From UBA11957 sp963603285 (GTDB taxonomy: Bacteria; Bacillota; Clostridia; Lachnospirales; Lachnospiraceae): a stretch of 64,000 nucleotides of DNA. A program made the translations under genes and the position numbers. Below the pieces are notes generated by a model. That model saw only the letters and a list, made by a program, of their open reading frames with translations. It was not told where the DNA came from and did not search any database. This document shows, one piece after another, positions 33,549-41,716 of this stretch. The stretch is taken from positions 1-64,000 of the forward strand of contig CAVCMG010000011.1 in NCBI GenBank assembly GCA_963603285.1. The letters are read 5' to 3'. Position 1 is the first letter of the stretch. Each line of letters begins with the position of its first letter.

Positions 33549-34413
33549 AAACACATCTGTATGGAAAAAAAGCATACAGGTTTGCAGATATTTATTTCAA
33601 AACAGATTTTGGACGGTTAATACCCTGATGGTATATATTCTGTTGGTTGTTTTTATTTCTTATTATATACGTCCGATTGCGGCATATTGTCTGGAACAGA
33701 AGGTTGCGGTTACGCCATGGATATTTCCGTTTATGTCAAGCGATTATATGTTACAGATATTTATGATTGCAGGTGCGATTTTTTTGCTTGCAGATGTCCC
33801 TTTCTATGAAGAAAATGGAATGTATCTTCTGTATCGTACAGGAACAGTGAGCTGGCAGGTTGGTACGGTGTTGTATATGTTGGTGATGGCAGTTCTGTAT
33901 GTACTTAGTATAGGGGGAATTGCCCTGTTATCTTTGGCAGATGTTGTTCAGTTTTCCACAGAATGGGGGAAGATTTTTGGCACTCTGATGCAGACGGAGG
34001 CAGGTCAGAACGCAGGCATTCCTATGACTTTTAGTTATACGATGTTCCAATTTACACCGATCAGGGCAACGGTTTACAGTATCTTATTGGAAATAGTATG
34101 TATTTTATGGCTTGGATGTGTGGTGTATACAGGAAATTTACTGTTGAAACATAAAATGGGAGTGCTTATAGCGGTAATATATCTGTTTTTAGATACTGTG
34201 ATAGCAAACACATTACCCAGAAGAATATACCAGTATTCTCCGCTTTCGCTGAGTCAACTGGCAAATTATAATGGAGATTTGGAAAGAGAAGGTGTAACGC
34301 TTTCGTATGCTGTGTTGTTTTTTAGTTTCAGTTTTCTGTTGTTTATAGTGGTTATTTTTTTTACGGATCACATGAAACGCAAAAAGTCAGGAATATCACA
34401 TATTAGTGAATAA
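33538..34413 (+). CDS. Second six-helix membrane protein, ABC-2-like permease
   Basis: The 291-residue protein has about six helices (NTLMVYILLVVFISYYI, IFMIAGAIFLLADVPF, VLYMLVMAVLYVLSIGGIALL and others) and a basic tail (TDHMKRKKSG). It resembles DUF2705-like permeases that accompany DUF2712 secreted proteins, though I cannot confirm this. The start ATG 33538 lies within the previous gene, with GGGGAAG upstream. The ATPase gene follows 20 bp after the stop codon. Confidence 0.62.
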   Translation: MGSRNTSVWKKSIQVCRYLFQNRFWTVNTLMVYILLVVFISYYIRPIAAYCLEQKVAVTPWIFPFMSSDYMLQIFMIAGAIFLLADVPFYEENGMYLLYRTGTVSWQVGTVLYMLVMAVLYVLSIGGIALLSLADVVQFSTEWGKIFGTLMQTEAGQNAGIPMTFSYTMFQFTPIRATVYSILLEIVCILWLGCVVYTGNLLLKHKMGVLIAVIYLFLDTVIANTLPRRIYQYSPLSLSQLANYNGDLEREGVTLSYAVLFFSFSFLLFIVVIFFTDHMKRKKSGISHISE

Positions 34414-34432
34414 AAAATGGAGTGCAAATATA

Positions 34433-35074
34433 ATGGAGACAGTGATCGAGGTAAAACATGCATCCAAAAAGATCAAAGAAGTCCAGATACTGACAGACAT
34501 AAATTTGAATATACAAAAAGGAGAAATCTGTGGTATTATCGGGCGTAATGGTTCGGGAAAGACGGTGCTTTTAAAATCTATCTGTGGTTTTATGCCGCTG
34601 ACAGAAGGAGAGATTCTGCAAAACGGCAAGCAGATCGGAACAGATACAGAATTTATAGAAGATGCGGGTTTTATTATAGAAAATCCATCGTTTCTGCCCA
34701 TGAAGTCCGGATATAAAAATCTGAAATATCTGGTGGATATCCGTAATCTGGCGGATGAGAAACGGATACGGGAATGTCTGGAGTTGGTCGGACTTACGGA
34801 AGATGCAGATAAAACGGTGGGGAAATATTCGATGGGTATGCGACAGCGTCTGGGTATTGCCCAGGCTATCATGGAAGATCCGTCCATCATTATTCTGGAT
34901 GAACCCATGAATGGGTTGGATAATCAGGGTGTGGAAGAAATGAGAAATCTTTTTTTGAAGTTAAAAGAAGAAGGAAAAACATTTCTGATTGTAAGTCATA
35001 ACCGTGAAGACATTGAAATGTTGTGCGATCATGTATATATAATGGATCACGGTGTATTGTCAGTACAGCGATGA
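34433..35074 (+). CDS. ABC transporter ATP-binding protein
   Basis: The 213-residue ATPase has all motifs: Walker A GRNGSGKT, signature YSMGMRQRLG, Walker B IIILDEP and switch histidine VSHN. The YSMGMRQRLG form is usual for bacteriocin-immunity, lantibiotic-resistance and Nat-type exporters. It would power the two permeases upstream. METVIEV (34433) is chosen because GGAG lies upstream; a GTG at 34406 would overlap the permease stop. It is the last gene of the cassette, and a terminator follows. Confidence 0.9.
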   Translation: METVIEVKHASKKIKEVQILTDINLNIQKGEICGIIGRNGSGKTVLLKSICGFMPLTEGEILQNGKQIGTDTEFIEDAGFIIENPSFLPMKSGYKNLKYLVDIRNLADEKRIRECLELVGLTEDADKTVGKYSMGMRQRLGIAQAIMEDPSIIILDEPMNGLDNQGVEEMRNLFLKLKEEGKTFLIVSHNREDIEMLCDHVYIMDHGVLSVQR

Positions 35075-35107
35075 CAGCATTTTTTAAATAGCGTTTTCAA
35101 AACATGA

Positions 35108-35148
35108 CAGGAGTAGGAAATTCCAAGAAGTTGGAATTCCTGCTCTTA
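35108..35148 (+). terminator. Intrinsic terminator of the ABC cassette
   Basis: The interrupted stem GAG-AGGAA-TTCCAA / TTGGAA-TTCCT-CTC has a 4-base loop and is followed by TTATTTT. The remaining gap to 35315 shows no other feature. Confidence 0.75.
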
Positions 35149-35315
35149 TTTTGGGTATAGGTGAAAAATCTCTTTTGAAGCGAAGAACATAGAATCTGAG
35201 GACTACAATTTTAAATGGAAAGGTGGCGGATGCAGAGGGTGTTTCTGGATAGAATTTCGTGAAAATATGCGTTATAATGCAGAATATGATGTATAGAGAA
35301 AATGGAGGAAGCACT

Positions 35316-35933
35316 GTGATTAGACCGAAAAATATTATCTTTGATGTGGGCGATGTTTTGATCGAGTACAGATGGAAGCAGATGTTGATGGATTATGGCC
35401 TGGCGGAGGAGGATGCGATCCGGGTGGGGCATGAGATGTTTGATGATCCGGACCGGTTGTGGAGTATTTTTGATCTGGGAACGCTGACGCAGGAGGATGT
35501 GGTACGGCAATTTCAGGAGAAGCATCCGGAGGATGCGGAGGTGATCGGGTGGTTTATCAACCATGGAGAATATATGCATGTGCCGCGGCCGGGCGTGTGG
35601 AAAGCGGTGCATCAGTTGAAAGAGGCGGGGTACAAGCTGTATATTCTGTCGAATTATCCGGAGAAGCTGTTTAAGAAGCATACGGAATATGCAGATTTTA
35701 TGGCGGATATGGATGGTGTGCTGGTTTCCTATATGGTTAAAGTGGGGAAACCGTCACCGGAGATTTTTACGGAGCTTTGTCAGCGGTTTGGGCTGGTTCC
35801 GGAGGAATGCCTGTTTTTTGATGACCGGGAGGAAAATGTGCAGGGTGCGATCGATTTTGGTATCCCGGCGAAGCGGGTATTGTCGGCAAAAGGGCTGGAA
35901 GAGGATCTGCATGAGCTTCTGGCGTTGAAGTAA
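35316..35933 (+). CDS. HAD family hydrolase, YihX-like (GTG start)
   Basis: The 205-residue protein has FDVGDVLIEY (motif I in the V-G variant), a helical cap, LYILSNYPE (motif II), VKVGKPSPEIF (motif III) and LFFDDREENVQGA (motif IV). This is the pattern of YihX/epoxide-hydrolase-like HAD enzymes, which include alpha-glucose-1-phosphate phosphatase. The start is GTG at 35316 (VIRPKN), chosen because GGAGG lies eight bases upstream; ATGs at 35259-35289 have no site. It is the third HAD protein of the window and precedes an RNA methyltransferase gene. Confidence 0.85.
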   Translation: MIRPKNIIFDVGDVLIEYRWKQMLMDYGLAEEDAIRVGHEMFDDPDRLWSIFDLGTLTQEDVVRQFQEKHPEDAEVIGWFINHGEYMHVPRPGVWKAVHQLKEAGYKLYILSNYPEKLFKKHTEYADFMADMDGVLVSYMVKVGKPSPEIFTELCQRFGLVPEECLFFDDREENVQGAIDFGIPAKRVLSAKGLEEDLHELLALK

Positions 35934-36017
35934 AGCTGTAAAAGGCAGGGTATGCCATATGGTGAAGCGGTGATATAGATCGACAGTCGGGGGCAGAAGA
36001 TGAGGTGGATAGAGAAC

Positions 36018-36974
36018 ATGGCACAAAGAACGGAGATTACGGAGTTTCAGGATCCGGCGCTGGATGTGTATGCGAGACTGCATGAGGCACAGCTTTTGCA
36101 TCTGTATGAGCCTGCGCCGGGGATATGTATTGTGGAGAGTCCGAATGTGATCGAACGGGCGTTAAACAGTGGAATGGAGCCGGTTTCATTTCTGATGGCA
36201 GCAGAGCAGGAGGTTTTGTGCAGACAAAATGGCTGTGCAGAGGCTGTGGATGCGGAATGCGGGACGAAGGAAACAGGGAACGCGGTGGATAGCAGCGAAG
36301 AAGCCGGGCCAGATGAGGAAAGCGGCAAGCTGTCGGATATTCTGCTGACGCAGCGGATTTTGAAACGGTGTCCGGATGTGCCGGTATATACAGCACCGGC
36401 GGCAGTGTTGCAGAAGCTTACCGGATTTTCGCTGACTCGGGGATTTTTGTGTGCGATGCGCCGCAAAGCACTGCCTTCTGTGGAGGCAATCTGCAGCGGA
36501 GCGGCGAGGATTGCCGTGCTGGAGCATGTGGTCAATCCGACGAATGTGGGAGCTATCTTCCGGTCGGCGGCGGCTCTGCATATGGATGCGATCGTGCTGA
36601 CCCCGGATTGCAGCGATCCGCTGTACCGGCGTGCGGCGCGGGTGAGCATGGGTACGGTGTTTCAGATTCCGTGGACGTATTTTCCGAAAAAGACGGACTG
36701 GCCGGGAAACGGAATGGCGCTGTTGCGGGAGCTTGGTTTTAAAAGTGTGGCTATGGCGCTGCGTAAAAATACGATGGATATTGATGATCCGAGGTTGCGG
36801 GAGGAAGAAAAGCTGGCCATTTATCTTGGCGCAGAGGGCGAAGGACTTTTGAACGAGACGATCGATGCCTGTGACTACACGGTGAAAATCCCGATGTCGC
36901 ACGGCGTGGATTCTCTGAATGTAGCGGCGGCCAGTGCGGTGGCATTCTGGGAGCTTGGCAGACGCAGCAGATAA
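36018..36974 (+). CDS. TrmH/SpoU family RNA 2'-O-methyltransferase
   Basis: The 318-residue protein has the SPOUT signature motifs NPTNVGAIFRSAAA, LGAEGEGLLNE and IPMSHGVDSLNVAAASAV. These form the knotted SAM site that methylates a ribose in tRNA or rRNA. The N-terminal substrate domain contains an acidic, low-complexity insert (about residues 65-105, Glu/Gly/Ala rich) not usual in TrmH or RlmB. The start ATG 36018 follows GAGGTGG; the ATG at 36000 does not. The target RNA is unknown. Confidence 0.88.
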   Translation: MAQRTEITEFQDPALDVYARLHEAQLLHLYEPAPGICIVESPNVIERALNSGMEPVSFLMAAEQEVLCRQNGCAEAVDAECGTKETGNAVDSSEEAGPDEESGKLSDILLTQRILKRCPDVPVYTAPAAVLQKLTGFSLTRGFLCAMRRKALPSVEAICSGAARIAVLEHVVNPTNVGAIFRSAAALHMDAIVLTPDCSDPLYRRAARVSMGTVFQIPWTYFPKKTDWPGNGMALLRELGFKSVAMALRKNTMDIDDPRLREEEKLAIYLGAEGEGLLNETIDACDYTVKIPMSHGVDSLNVAAASAVAFWELGRRSR

Positions 36975-37000
36975 AACGGACAGATAAGGGGTGACAGGCG

Positions 37001-37273
37001 ATGAAACTGACGGATATAGCTTTATGGTATGCGGTATTTATCAATACATGGGCGTTCACGATGTACGGCATAGATAAGTACAAGGCAAAACACGGTCTCT
37101 GGAGGATACCGGAGGCGGCGCTTCTTCTGGTTGCCGCTGTTGGCGGCAGTATCGGAGCATGGTGCGGGATGCAGGTATTCCACCATAAGACCAGAAAACC
37201 GAAATTTTCCATTGGCGTGCCGGTGCTTCTGATCATACAGCTGGGGCTGGTGATCTGGATGGTACGCAGATAG
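37001..37273 (+). CDS. DUF1294 small membrane protein
   Basis: The 90-residue protein has the DUF1294 pattern: an N-terminal helix, then YGIDKYKAKHGLWRIPEAALLLVAAVGGSIGAW and FHHKTRKPKFSIGVP, followed by a last helix. Three membrane helices are likely. The function of the family is unknown. It sits in a tightly packed run between the TrmH and acylphosphatase genes, behind AAGGGG. Confidence 0.88.
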   Translation: MKLTDIALWYAVFINTWAFTMYGIDKYKAKHGLWRIPEAALLLVAAVGGSIGAWCGMQVFHHKTRKPKFSIGVPVLLIIQLGLVIWMVRR

Positions 37274-37323
37274 GGTACGGGCAGATTTCGTATAAATGAG
37301 AGGATAAAGGACGGACACAGGCT

Positions 37324-37605
37324 ATGGCAGAAAAGAAGATCCGGCAGCAGTTTTGCTTTTTCGGGCGTGTGCAGGGCGTTGGATTTCGGTATAAGCTGTA
37401 CCATCTGGCAGAGAGATACGGTGTGACCGGATGGGTGAGAAATGAATATGACGGCAGTGTGATGGCGGAGATGCAGGGACAGCCGCTGGCTTTGGATATG
37501 ATCGTGCAGGCGCTGGAAAACGACAGATATATCGAGATTACGGATATCCGTAAGAAGGAGCAGCCATTGCGGGAGGATGAACGGCGGTTCGGTATTGTAC
37601 ATTGA
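37324..37605 (+). CDS. acyP: Acylphosphatase
   Basis: The 93-residue protein is a complete acylphosphatase, which hydrolyses carboxyl-phosphate bonds such as those in acetyl phosphate or 1,3-bisphosphoglycerate. The phosphate-binding loop GRVQGVGFR (catalytic Arg) and the catalytic Asn in GWVRNEYDGSV are both present. It is probably co-transcribed with the DUF1294 gene 50 bp upstream. Confidence 0.92.
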   Translation: MAEKKIRQQFCFFGRVQGVGFRYKLYHLAERYGVTGWVRNEYDGSVMAEMQGQPLALDMIVQALENDRYIEITDIRKKEQPLREDERRFGIVH

Positions 37606-37751
37606 GAAAGAGCGGAGATGAGAGGTGTTTTTCGATAAGTGATGGCTGAAAAAATGGGGAAATGAACCGGGAGGAAGATGGCTGGAGGATGGACATTTTC
37701 CGGGGAACGGTTTATCATAAAGGTATATACACAGACAAGGAGGAATTTCAG

Positions 37752-38144
37752 ATGGAAAAAGTATGTCAGTTTTTAAAGGATGCAGGTACATATTATCTGG
37801 CTACCGTAGAGGGTGACCAGCCGAGAGTCAGACCGTTTGGCACGGCGCATATTTTCGAGGGTAAGCTGTATATTCAGACGGGAAAATCCAAGGATGTTTC
37901 GAAACAGATCGCAGCGAATCCGAAGGTGGAGATCTGTGCTTTTATGAACGGGGAGTGGCTTCGTGTTGCCGGTGAACTTGTGCGGGATGATCGTGTGGAA
38001 GCAAAGGCTTCTATGCTGGATGCATATCCGAGTCTGAAGAAGATGTATGATGCAAATGATCCGAATACGGAGGTGCTGTATTTTAAGAATGCTACGGCTA
38101 CGTTTTCTTCCTTTACGAAGGAGCCGGAGGTTGTGAAGTTTTAA
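37752..38144 (+). CDS. Pyridoxamine 5'-phosphate oxidase-fold protein
   Basis: The 130-residue protein has the split-barrel flavin fold: VCQFLKDAGTYYLATVEGDQPRVRPFG at the N-terminus, then GKLYIQTGKSKDVSKQIAANPKVEICAFM. Small members of this family bind FMN, haem or F420. Clostridial ones are mostly uncharacterised. The start is METVCQ-like MEKVCQ at 37752 with AAGGAGG before it, not the ATG at 37662. The repeat element copy 2 begins three bases after the stop codon. Confidence 0.88.
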   Translation: MEKVCQFLKDAGTYYLATVEGDQPRVRPFGTAHIFEGKLYIQTGKSKDVSKQIAANPKVEICAFMNGEWLRVAGELVRDDRVEAKASMLDAYPSLKKMYDANDPNTEVLYFKNATATFSSFTKEPEVVKF

Positions 38145-38146
38145 GA

Positions 38147-38281
38147 GACGGACGCATAGTGTGCACAGTACAGCAGGACGGTCCTGTCTCCGCTGCAGAT
38201 GCCGCATAAAAGGCGGTAAGTTCTAACAGTTTTCACTGCCAGAAACAAGGGCACCAGTCGCATTCGCCGTGTTTTCTGATG
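38147..38281 (+). repeat. Palindromic element family, copy 2 (half copy)
   Basis: It begins with GACGGACGC (38147-38155) just after a stop codon. It shares ordered blocks with the left half of copy 1: GCGG-AAGTTCTAAC, AAGGGCACCAG, GCATTCGC and GTGTTTTCTGATG (38269-38281; 28973-28985 in copy 1). The right half and long arms are missing. Its own small stems include CAGGAC/GTCCTG. The sequence leads straight into the ribosome site of the DUF1016 gene at 38310. Confidence 0.75.
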
Positions 38282-38309
38282 TAAAGAAAAATTCCAAGGA
38301 GTGATGTCT

Positions 38310-39410
38310 ATGGAGACTAAAATAAAAAAAATCGGACAAAATAGCCTTATGGATAATTTTGTTAAAACTGATGACATATTAAAAGATATGTGTGGGATTA
38401 TTGAGTCTTCACAAAGGGCTGCATATCAGACTGTCAATACATTGCTTGTTCAGAGAAATTGGTTGATTGGTTACAGAATTGCAGAAGAAGAGTTAGGTGG
38501 AGATGAACGCTCGGAGTATGGGTTAAAGGTGATAAAGGAAATTTCCAAAGAATTGACTCAGCGATACGGAAAGGGATATGATAGAAGTAATCTATATCAT
38601 TATTTGAAATTTTATAAAACATTTCCTGAAATTGTCGACACGGAGTGTAGACAATCTGGTGTTTCACTTTCGTGGTCACATTATAGAACCTTATTGCAGG
38701 TCAAAGACTCAGAAGCTCGTGACTGGTATGAAAAAGAAGCCGCAGAACAAACCTGGAGTGTCCGCACATTACAGAGAAACATCTCTTCACAGTATTATTA
38801 CCGTATGCTTAAGACACAGAAAAAAGAGCTTGTAGAAAGTGAAATGAAGAAGCTGACAGCGCCATATGAAAATGATAAACTGGAGTTTATCAAAAATCCG
38901 GTAGTTGCAGAATTCTTAGGATTTTCTCAGAATACAGATTTTACCGAGAGTGATCTTGAGAAGAGTATTCTTTCAAATTTGCAGAAGTTTTTAATGGAAC
39001 TGGGAAAGGGATATGCGTTTGTGGCAAGGCAGCAGCATATTCACACGGAAAAGCAGGACTATTATATTGATCTTGTGTTTTACAATTACATACTGAAATG
39101 TTTTGTCCTTATTGATCTGAAAACAGAAAAGATAACGCATCAGGATGTAGGGCAGATGGATATGTATATCCGTATGTATGATGAACTGAAACGCAGTGAA
39201 GGCGATAATCCAACAATAGGCATTGTGCTTTGCTCTGATACGGATGATGATATTGCCCGTTATTCTGTTATGCATGGCAATGAGCAGTTATTTGCTTCAA
39301 AGTATAAATTATACCTGCCGACAAAAGAAGAATTGAAAGCAGAGATTGAAGCGCAAAAGGCAATGTTTTATCTTCAACAGCAGGAAAGTAAAGAAAAGGA
39401 AACAGAATAG
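38310..39410 (+). CDS. DUF1016 / YhcG family PDDEXK nuclease, intact
   Basis: The 366-residue protein has an N-terminal helical DUF1016_N domain (QRAAYQTVNTLLVQRNWLIG, YGLKVIKEISKELTQRYGKGYDRSNLYHYLKFY) and a C-terminal PDDEXK domain: YYIDLVFYNYILKCFVLIDLKTEKI, in which the aspartates and the DLK motif give the D...DxK site. Members are found near restriction-modification and defence genes, and some act on DNA. METKIKK (38310) is preceded by AAGGAG at eight bases; an adjacent GTG and ATG are too close. It stands alone here and is followed by a terminator. A truncated relative lies at 155-466. Confidence 0.88.
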   Translation: METKIKKIGQNSLMDNFVKTDDILKDMCGIIESSQRAAYQTVNTLLVQRNWLIGYRIAEEELGGDERSEYGLKVIKEISKELTQRYGKGYDRSNLYHYLKFYKTFPEIVDTECRQSGVSLSWSHYRTLLQVKDSEARDWYEKEAAEQTWSVRTLQRNISSQYYYRMLKTQKKELVESEMKKLTAPYENDKLEFIKNPVVAEFLGFSQNTDFTESDLEKSILSNLQKFLMELGKGYAFVARQQHIHTEKQDYYIDLVFYNYILKCFVLIDLKTEKITHQDVGQMDMYIRMYDELKRSEGDNPTIGIVLCSDTDDDIARYSVMHGNEQLFASKYKLYLPTKEELKAEIEAQKAMFYLQQQESKEKETE

Positions 39411-39425
39411 AAAGTAAGCGTGTTA

Positions 39426-39460
39426 GCCAAAAGCCTGTGAAATCAAGGCTTTTGGCTTGT
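39426..39460 (+). terminator. Intrinsic terminator after the DUF1016 gene
   Basis: GCCAAAAGCC/GGCTTTTGGC form a perfect 10-bp stem with an 11-base loop, followed by TTGTTT. Confidence 0.75.
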
Positions 39461-39551
39461 TTAAATCAGCTGGACTAAAAACGTTAAACAAGATTTATCT
39501 AAGATTTGATATGTACAAGAAATATATTTTATATTAATTCAAGAAACATTC

Positions 39552-40109
39552 CTACGGAATCAGCAGTCCATTGACCAGTACAAAATGCGACGGCAGCCGC
39601 CCCTCTTCGATCCACTCCAGTTTCAGTCCCATCAGCTTTTCAGTCGTCAGTCCGACATTTCCTCCCAGAGCTTCAATTGAGTGCCGTAATGTATCCGGAA
39701 AGCGGCAGGGTTTTCCGTCGAGGCGGGTACAATGGCCGTTGCATTTTGGGCAGCTGCCACCGGCGGCCAGAGATACACTGCCGGGGTAATCCTTTTCCAT
39801 GGCAAAGATGCGGCTGGAAAGCCCGTCGCGGCCTTCGGAAAAAATCTGTTCCATCAGCGGCTGCAGTTCCTCCGGAGCGTAAGTTTTGTCCAGATATGTC
39901 GGATCTATCGTCAGCTTATGGGCAAATAAATGCAGCGTTTTAAATCGCATCCAGTATTCGATCACATCAAAATCATAGGGCGGACATGACCAGGAATGCT
40001 CATAGTTCGGACAGGCCTGACAGGCTTTACGGAAGGTAGGCACATCTACATAGTTTTCAACATAATCTTTGACCGGAATTTCCGCTTCATATTGTGACAG
40101 AGTATACAT
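39552..40109 (-). CDS. DUF2284 metal-binding protein
   Basis: The 185-residue protein has the DUF2284 cysteine pattern: FRKACQACPNYEHSWSCPPYDFD near the N-terminus and GGSCPKCNGHCTRLDGKPCRFP in the middle, about ten cysteines likely to bind metal or a cluster. The function is unknown; a related domain occurs in corrinoid/methyltransferase-linked proteins. The start is MYTLSQ (40109), since GGGAGG lies upstream on the minus strand; the longer frame to 40172 has none. It is divergent from the fatty-acid operon and separated by its 197-bp control region. Confidence 0.85.
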   Translation of the reverse strand: MYTLSQYEAEIPVKDYVENYVDVPTFRKACQACPNYEHSWSCPPYDFDVIEYWMRFKTLHLFAHKLTIDPTYLDKTYAPEELQPLMEQIFSEGRDGLSSRIFAMEKDYPGSVSLAAGGSCPKCNGHCTRLDGKPCRFPDTLRHSIEALGGNVGLTTEKLMGLKLEWIEEGRLPSHFVLVNGLLIP

Positions 40110-40220
40110 AAAAATCCCTCCCAATTTTCTTACTTGTCTAAAAGAGTACCGCAAATATTCGTATATATCCACTATTTTTCTGAAAAATAAACAAAAAATA
40201 AATTATCGGAAATCTTAATA

Positions 40221-40266
40221 TTTGAATATCAAAAGACTTGACATGCAAACTAAATAGGTGTATTCT
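40221..40266 (+). promoter_or_regulatory. fab operon promoter with FabT-like operator
   Basis: TTTGAATATCAAA (40221-40233) matches the palindromic core of the FabT site of Gram-positive fab operons (TTTGA, spacer, TCAAA). TTGACA (40238-40243) and TATTCT (40261-40266) are 17 bp apart. A degenerate second site, TTTGAAAGCCAAA (40266-40278), lies just after the -10 box. No fabT gene is in the window. Confidence 0.7.
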
Positions 40267-40306
40267 TTGAAAGCCAAACTAATGAAGGCAAAGGAGGATA
40301 TCACAT

Positions 40307-41263
40307 ATGGCAGCCAAAATCTGTGCAACAGGCTCCTGTATTCCAAGGTATCAGATGCCAAATGAAGAATGGACGGCGTATGTCGAGACAAATGACAGTT
40401 GGATCCGGGAAAGAACCGGAATTGAAAGCCGACATATAGCAAAAGAAGAGACCTGTGTATCGCTGGCGGCCGGTGCGGCAAAAAAGGCACTGGAAAGTGC
40501 GAATATAAGAGCCGATGTCATTGACCTTCTGCTTGTCAGCACGATTTCGTCAGAATACGTCATGCCCTGTGCGGCCTGTGAGGTGCAGGCAGCCATCGGT
40601 GCAGACCGGGCGGTATGCTTTGATCTGAATGCGGCCTGCAGCGGATTTCTTTTGGCGTACAATACCGCTGTCAGTGGTATCGAAGCTGGTTTGTATGAGA
40701 CGGCGCTGGTGATCGGCAGTGAATGTATGAGCCATCTGATCAGCTGGAATGACAGATCCACTTGTATTTTGTTTGGTGACGGTGCGGGAGCTGTTCTTTT
40801 AAAAGCGTCGGACAGGCGGCGATATCTGCCGGTGGCACATTCCGATGGCAGGCAGAAGGCGGCGCTGACCATGCGAAGCCGTCACGATGGTGGTCGGGAT
40901 TTTCTGGATCCTGTGTATGATCTGCAGATGGATGGACAGGCTGTATTTAAGTTTGCCGTCCGCAGAGTTCCGGAGGTGATCCGGGAGGTGCTGGAAAAAA
41001 ATCACCTGCGGTCGGAGGACATCCGGTATTTCCTTTTGCATCAGGCCAACCGGCGGATCATTGAGGCTGTCGCCAGACGGCTGGGGATCACTGTGGAAAA
41101 GTTTCCGATGAACGTGGCGCATTGTGGAAACACCTCATCGGCAAGTATACCGATTCTGCTGGATGAGTTGAACCATGAGGGCGCCTTACATAAGGGAGAC
41201 CGGCTTGTGCTGGCCGGATTTGGTGCCGGGCTGACATGGGGAGCCACCGTGCTGGAATGGTAA
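40307..41263 (+). CDS. fabH: 3-oxoacyl-ACP synthase III
   Basis: The 318-residue enzyme starts fatty acid synthesis by condensing acetyl-CoA (or a branched acyl-CoA) with malonyl-ACP. The triad is Cys111 (NAACSGF), His245 (LLHQANRR) and Asn275 (HCGNTSSAS). The DSWIRERTGIESR motif near residue 30 is typical. It is first in the fab operon, as in Streptococcus except that fabT is missing upstream. AAGGAGG precedes the start. Confidence 0.95.
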   Translation: MAAKICATGSCIPRYQMPNEEWTAYVETNDSWIRERTGIESRHIAKEETCVSLAAGAAKKALESANIRADVIDLLLVSTISSEYVMPCAACEVQAAIGADRAVCFDLNAACSGFLLAYNTAVSGIEAGLYETALVIGSECMSHLISWNDRSTCILFGDGAGAVLLKASDRRRYLPVAHSDGRQKAALTMRSRHDGGRDFLDPVYDLQMDGQAVFKFAVRRVPEVIREVLEKNHLRSEDIRYFLLHQANRRIIEAVARRLGITVEKFPMNVAHCGNTSSASIPILLDELNHEGALHKGDRLVLAGFGAGLTWGATVLEW

Positions 41264-41369
41264 AGGTCGGAGGGGTTGTTTTTATTGCTGATGACAGGCA
41301 ACTGCGTAACAAAAGCAGACAAACAGGTATAAGAAAACTGAAAAATAAGAAAACGAGGAGAATACCGAT

Positions 41370-41594
41370 ATGGTAGAAAAAATTATTACACTTACAGCAG
41401 CACATTTAGGCATTTCCGAGGACGGCATCAGTGCCACATCATCCTTCAAAGAGGATCTTGGCGTGGATTCGCTGGATCTGTTTGAACTGGTAATGGAGCT
41501 GGAAGAGGAGTTTGGCATCGAGATCCCGTCGGAGGATCTGGAACAGCTGGCAACGATCGGTGATGTGGCAAAATACATCGAAGAGCATAAATAA
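41370..41594 (+). CDS. acpP: Acyl carrier protein
   Basis: The 74-residue acidic protein carries the phosphopantetheine serine Ser34 in the DSL motif (GVDSLDLFELVMELEEEFG). It holds the growing acyl chain for all enzymes of this operon. It is 106 bp after fabH. Confidence 0.95.
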   Translation: MVEKIITLTAAHLGISEDGISATSSFKEDLGVDSLDLFELVMELEEEFGIEIPSEDLEQLATIGDVAKYIEEHK

Positions 41595-41716
41595 AAAGCA
41601 GGCAGAGCACGTACAAAAAAGGCAGAAAACATCTGAAAATGCAGGTACGAAAAAGCTGCAATCTGCAAAAATACAGTGGCCGTGTAAAAACACAGGTCAT
41701 ACGAGGTGATGAGCAA

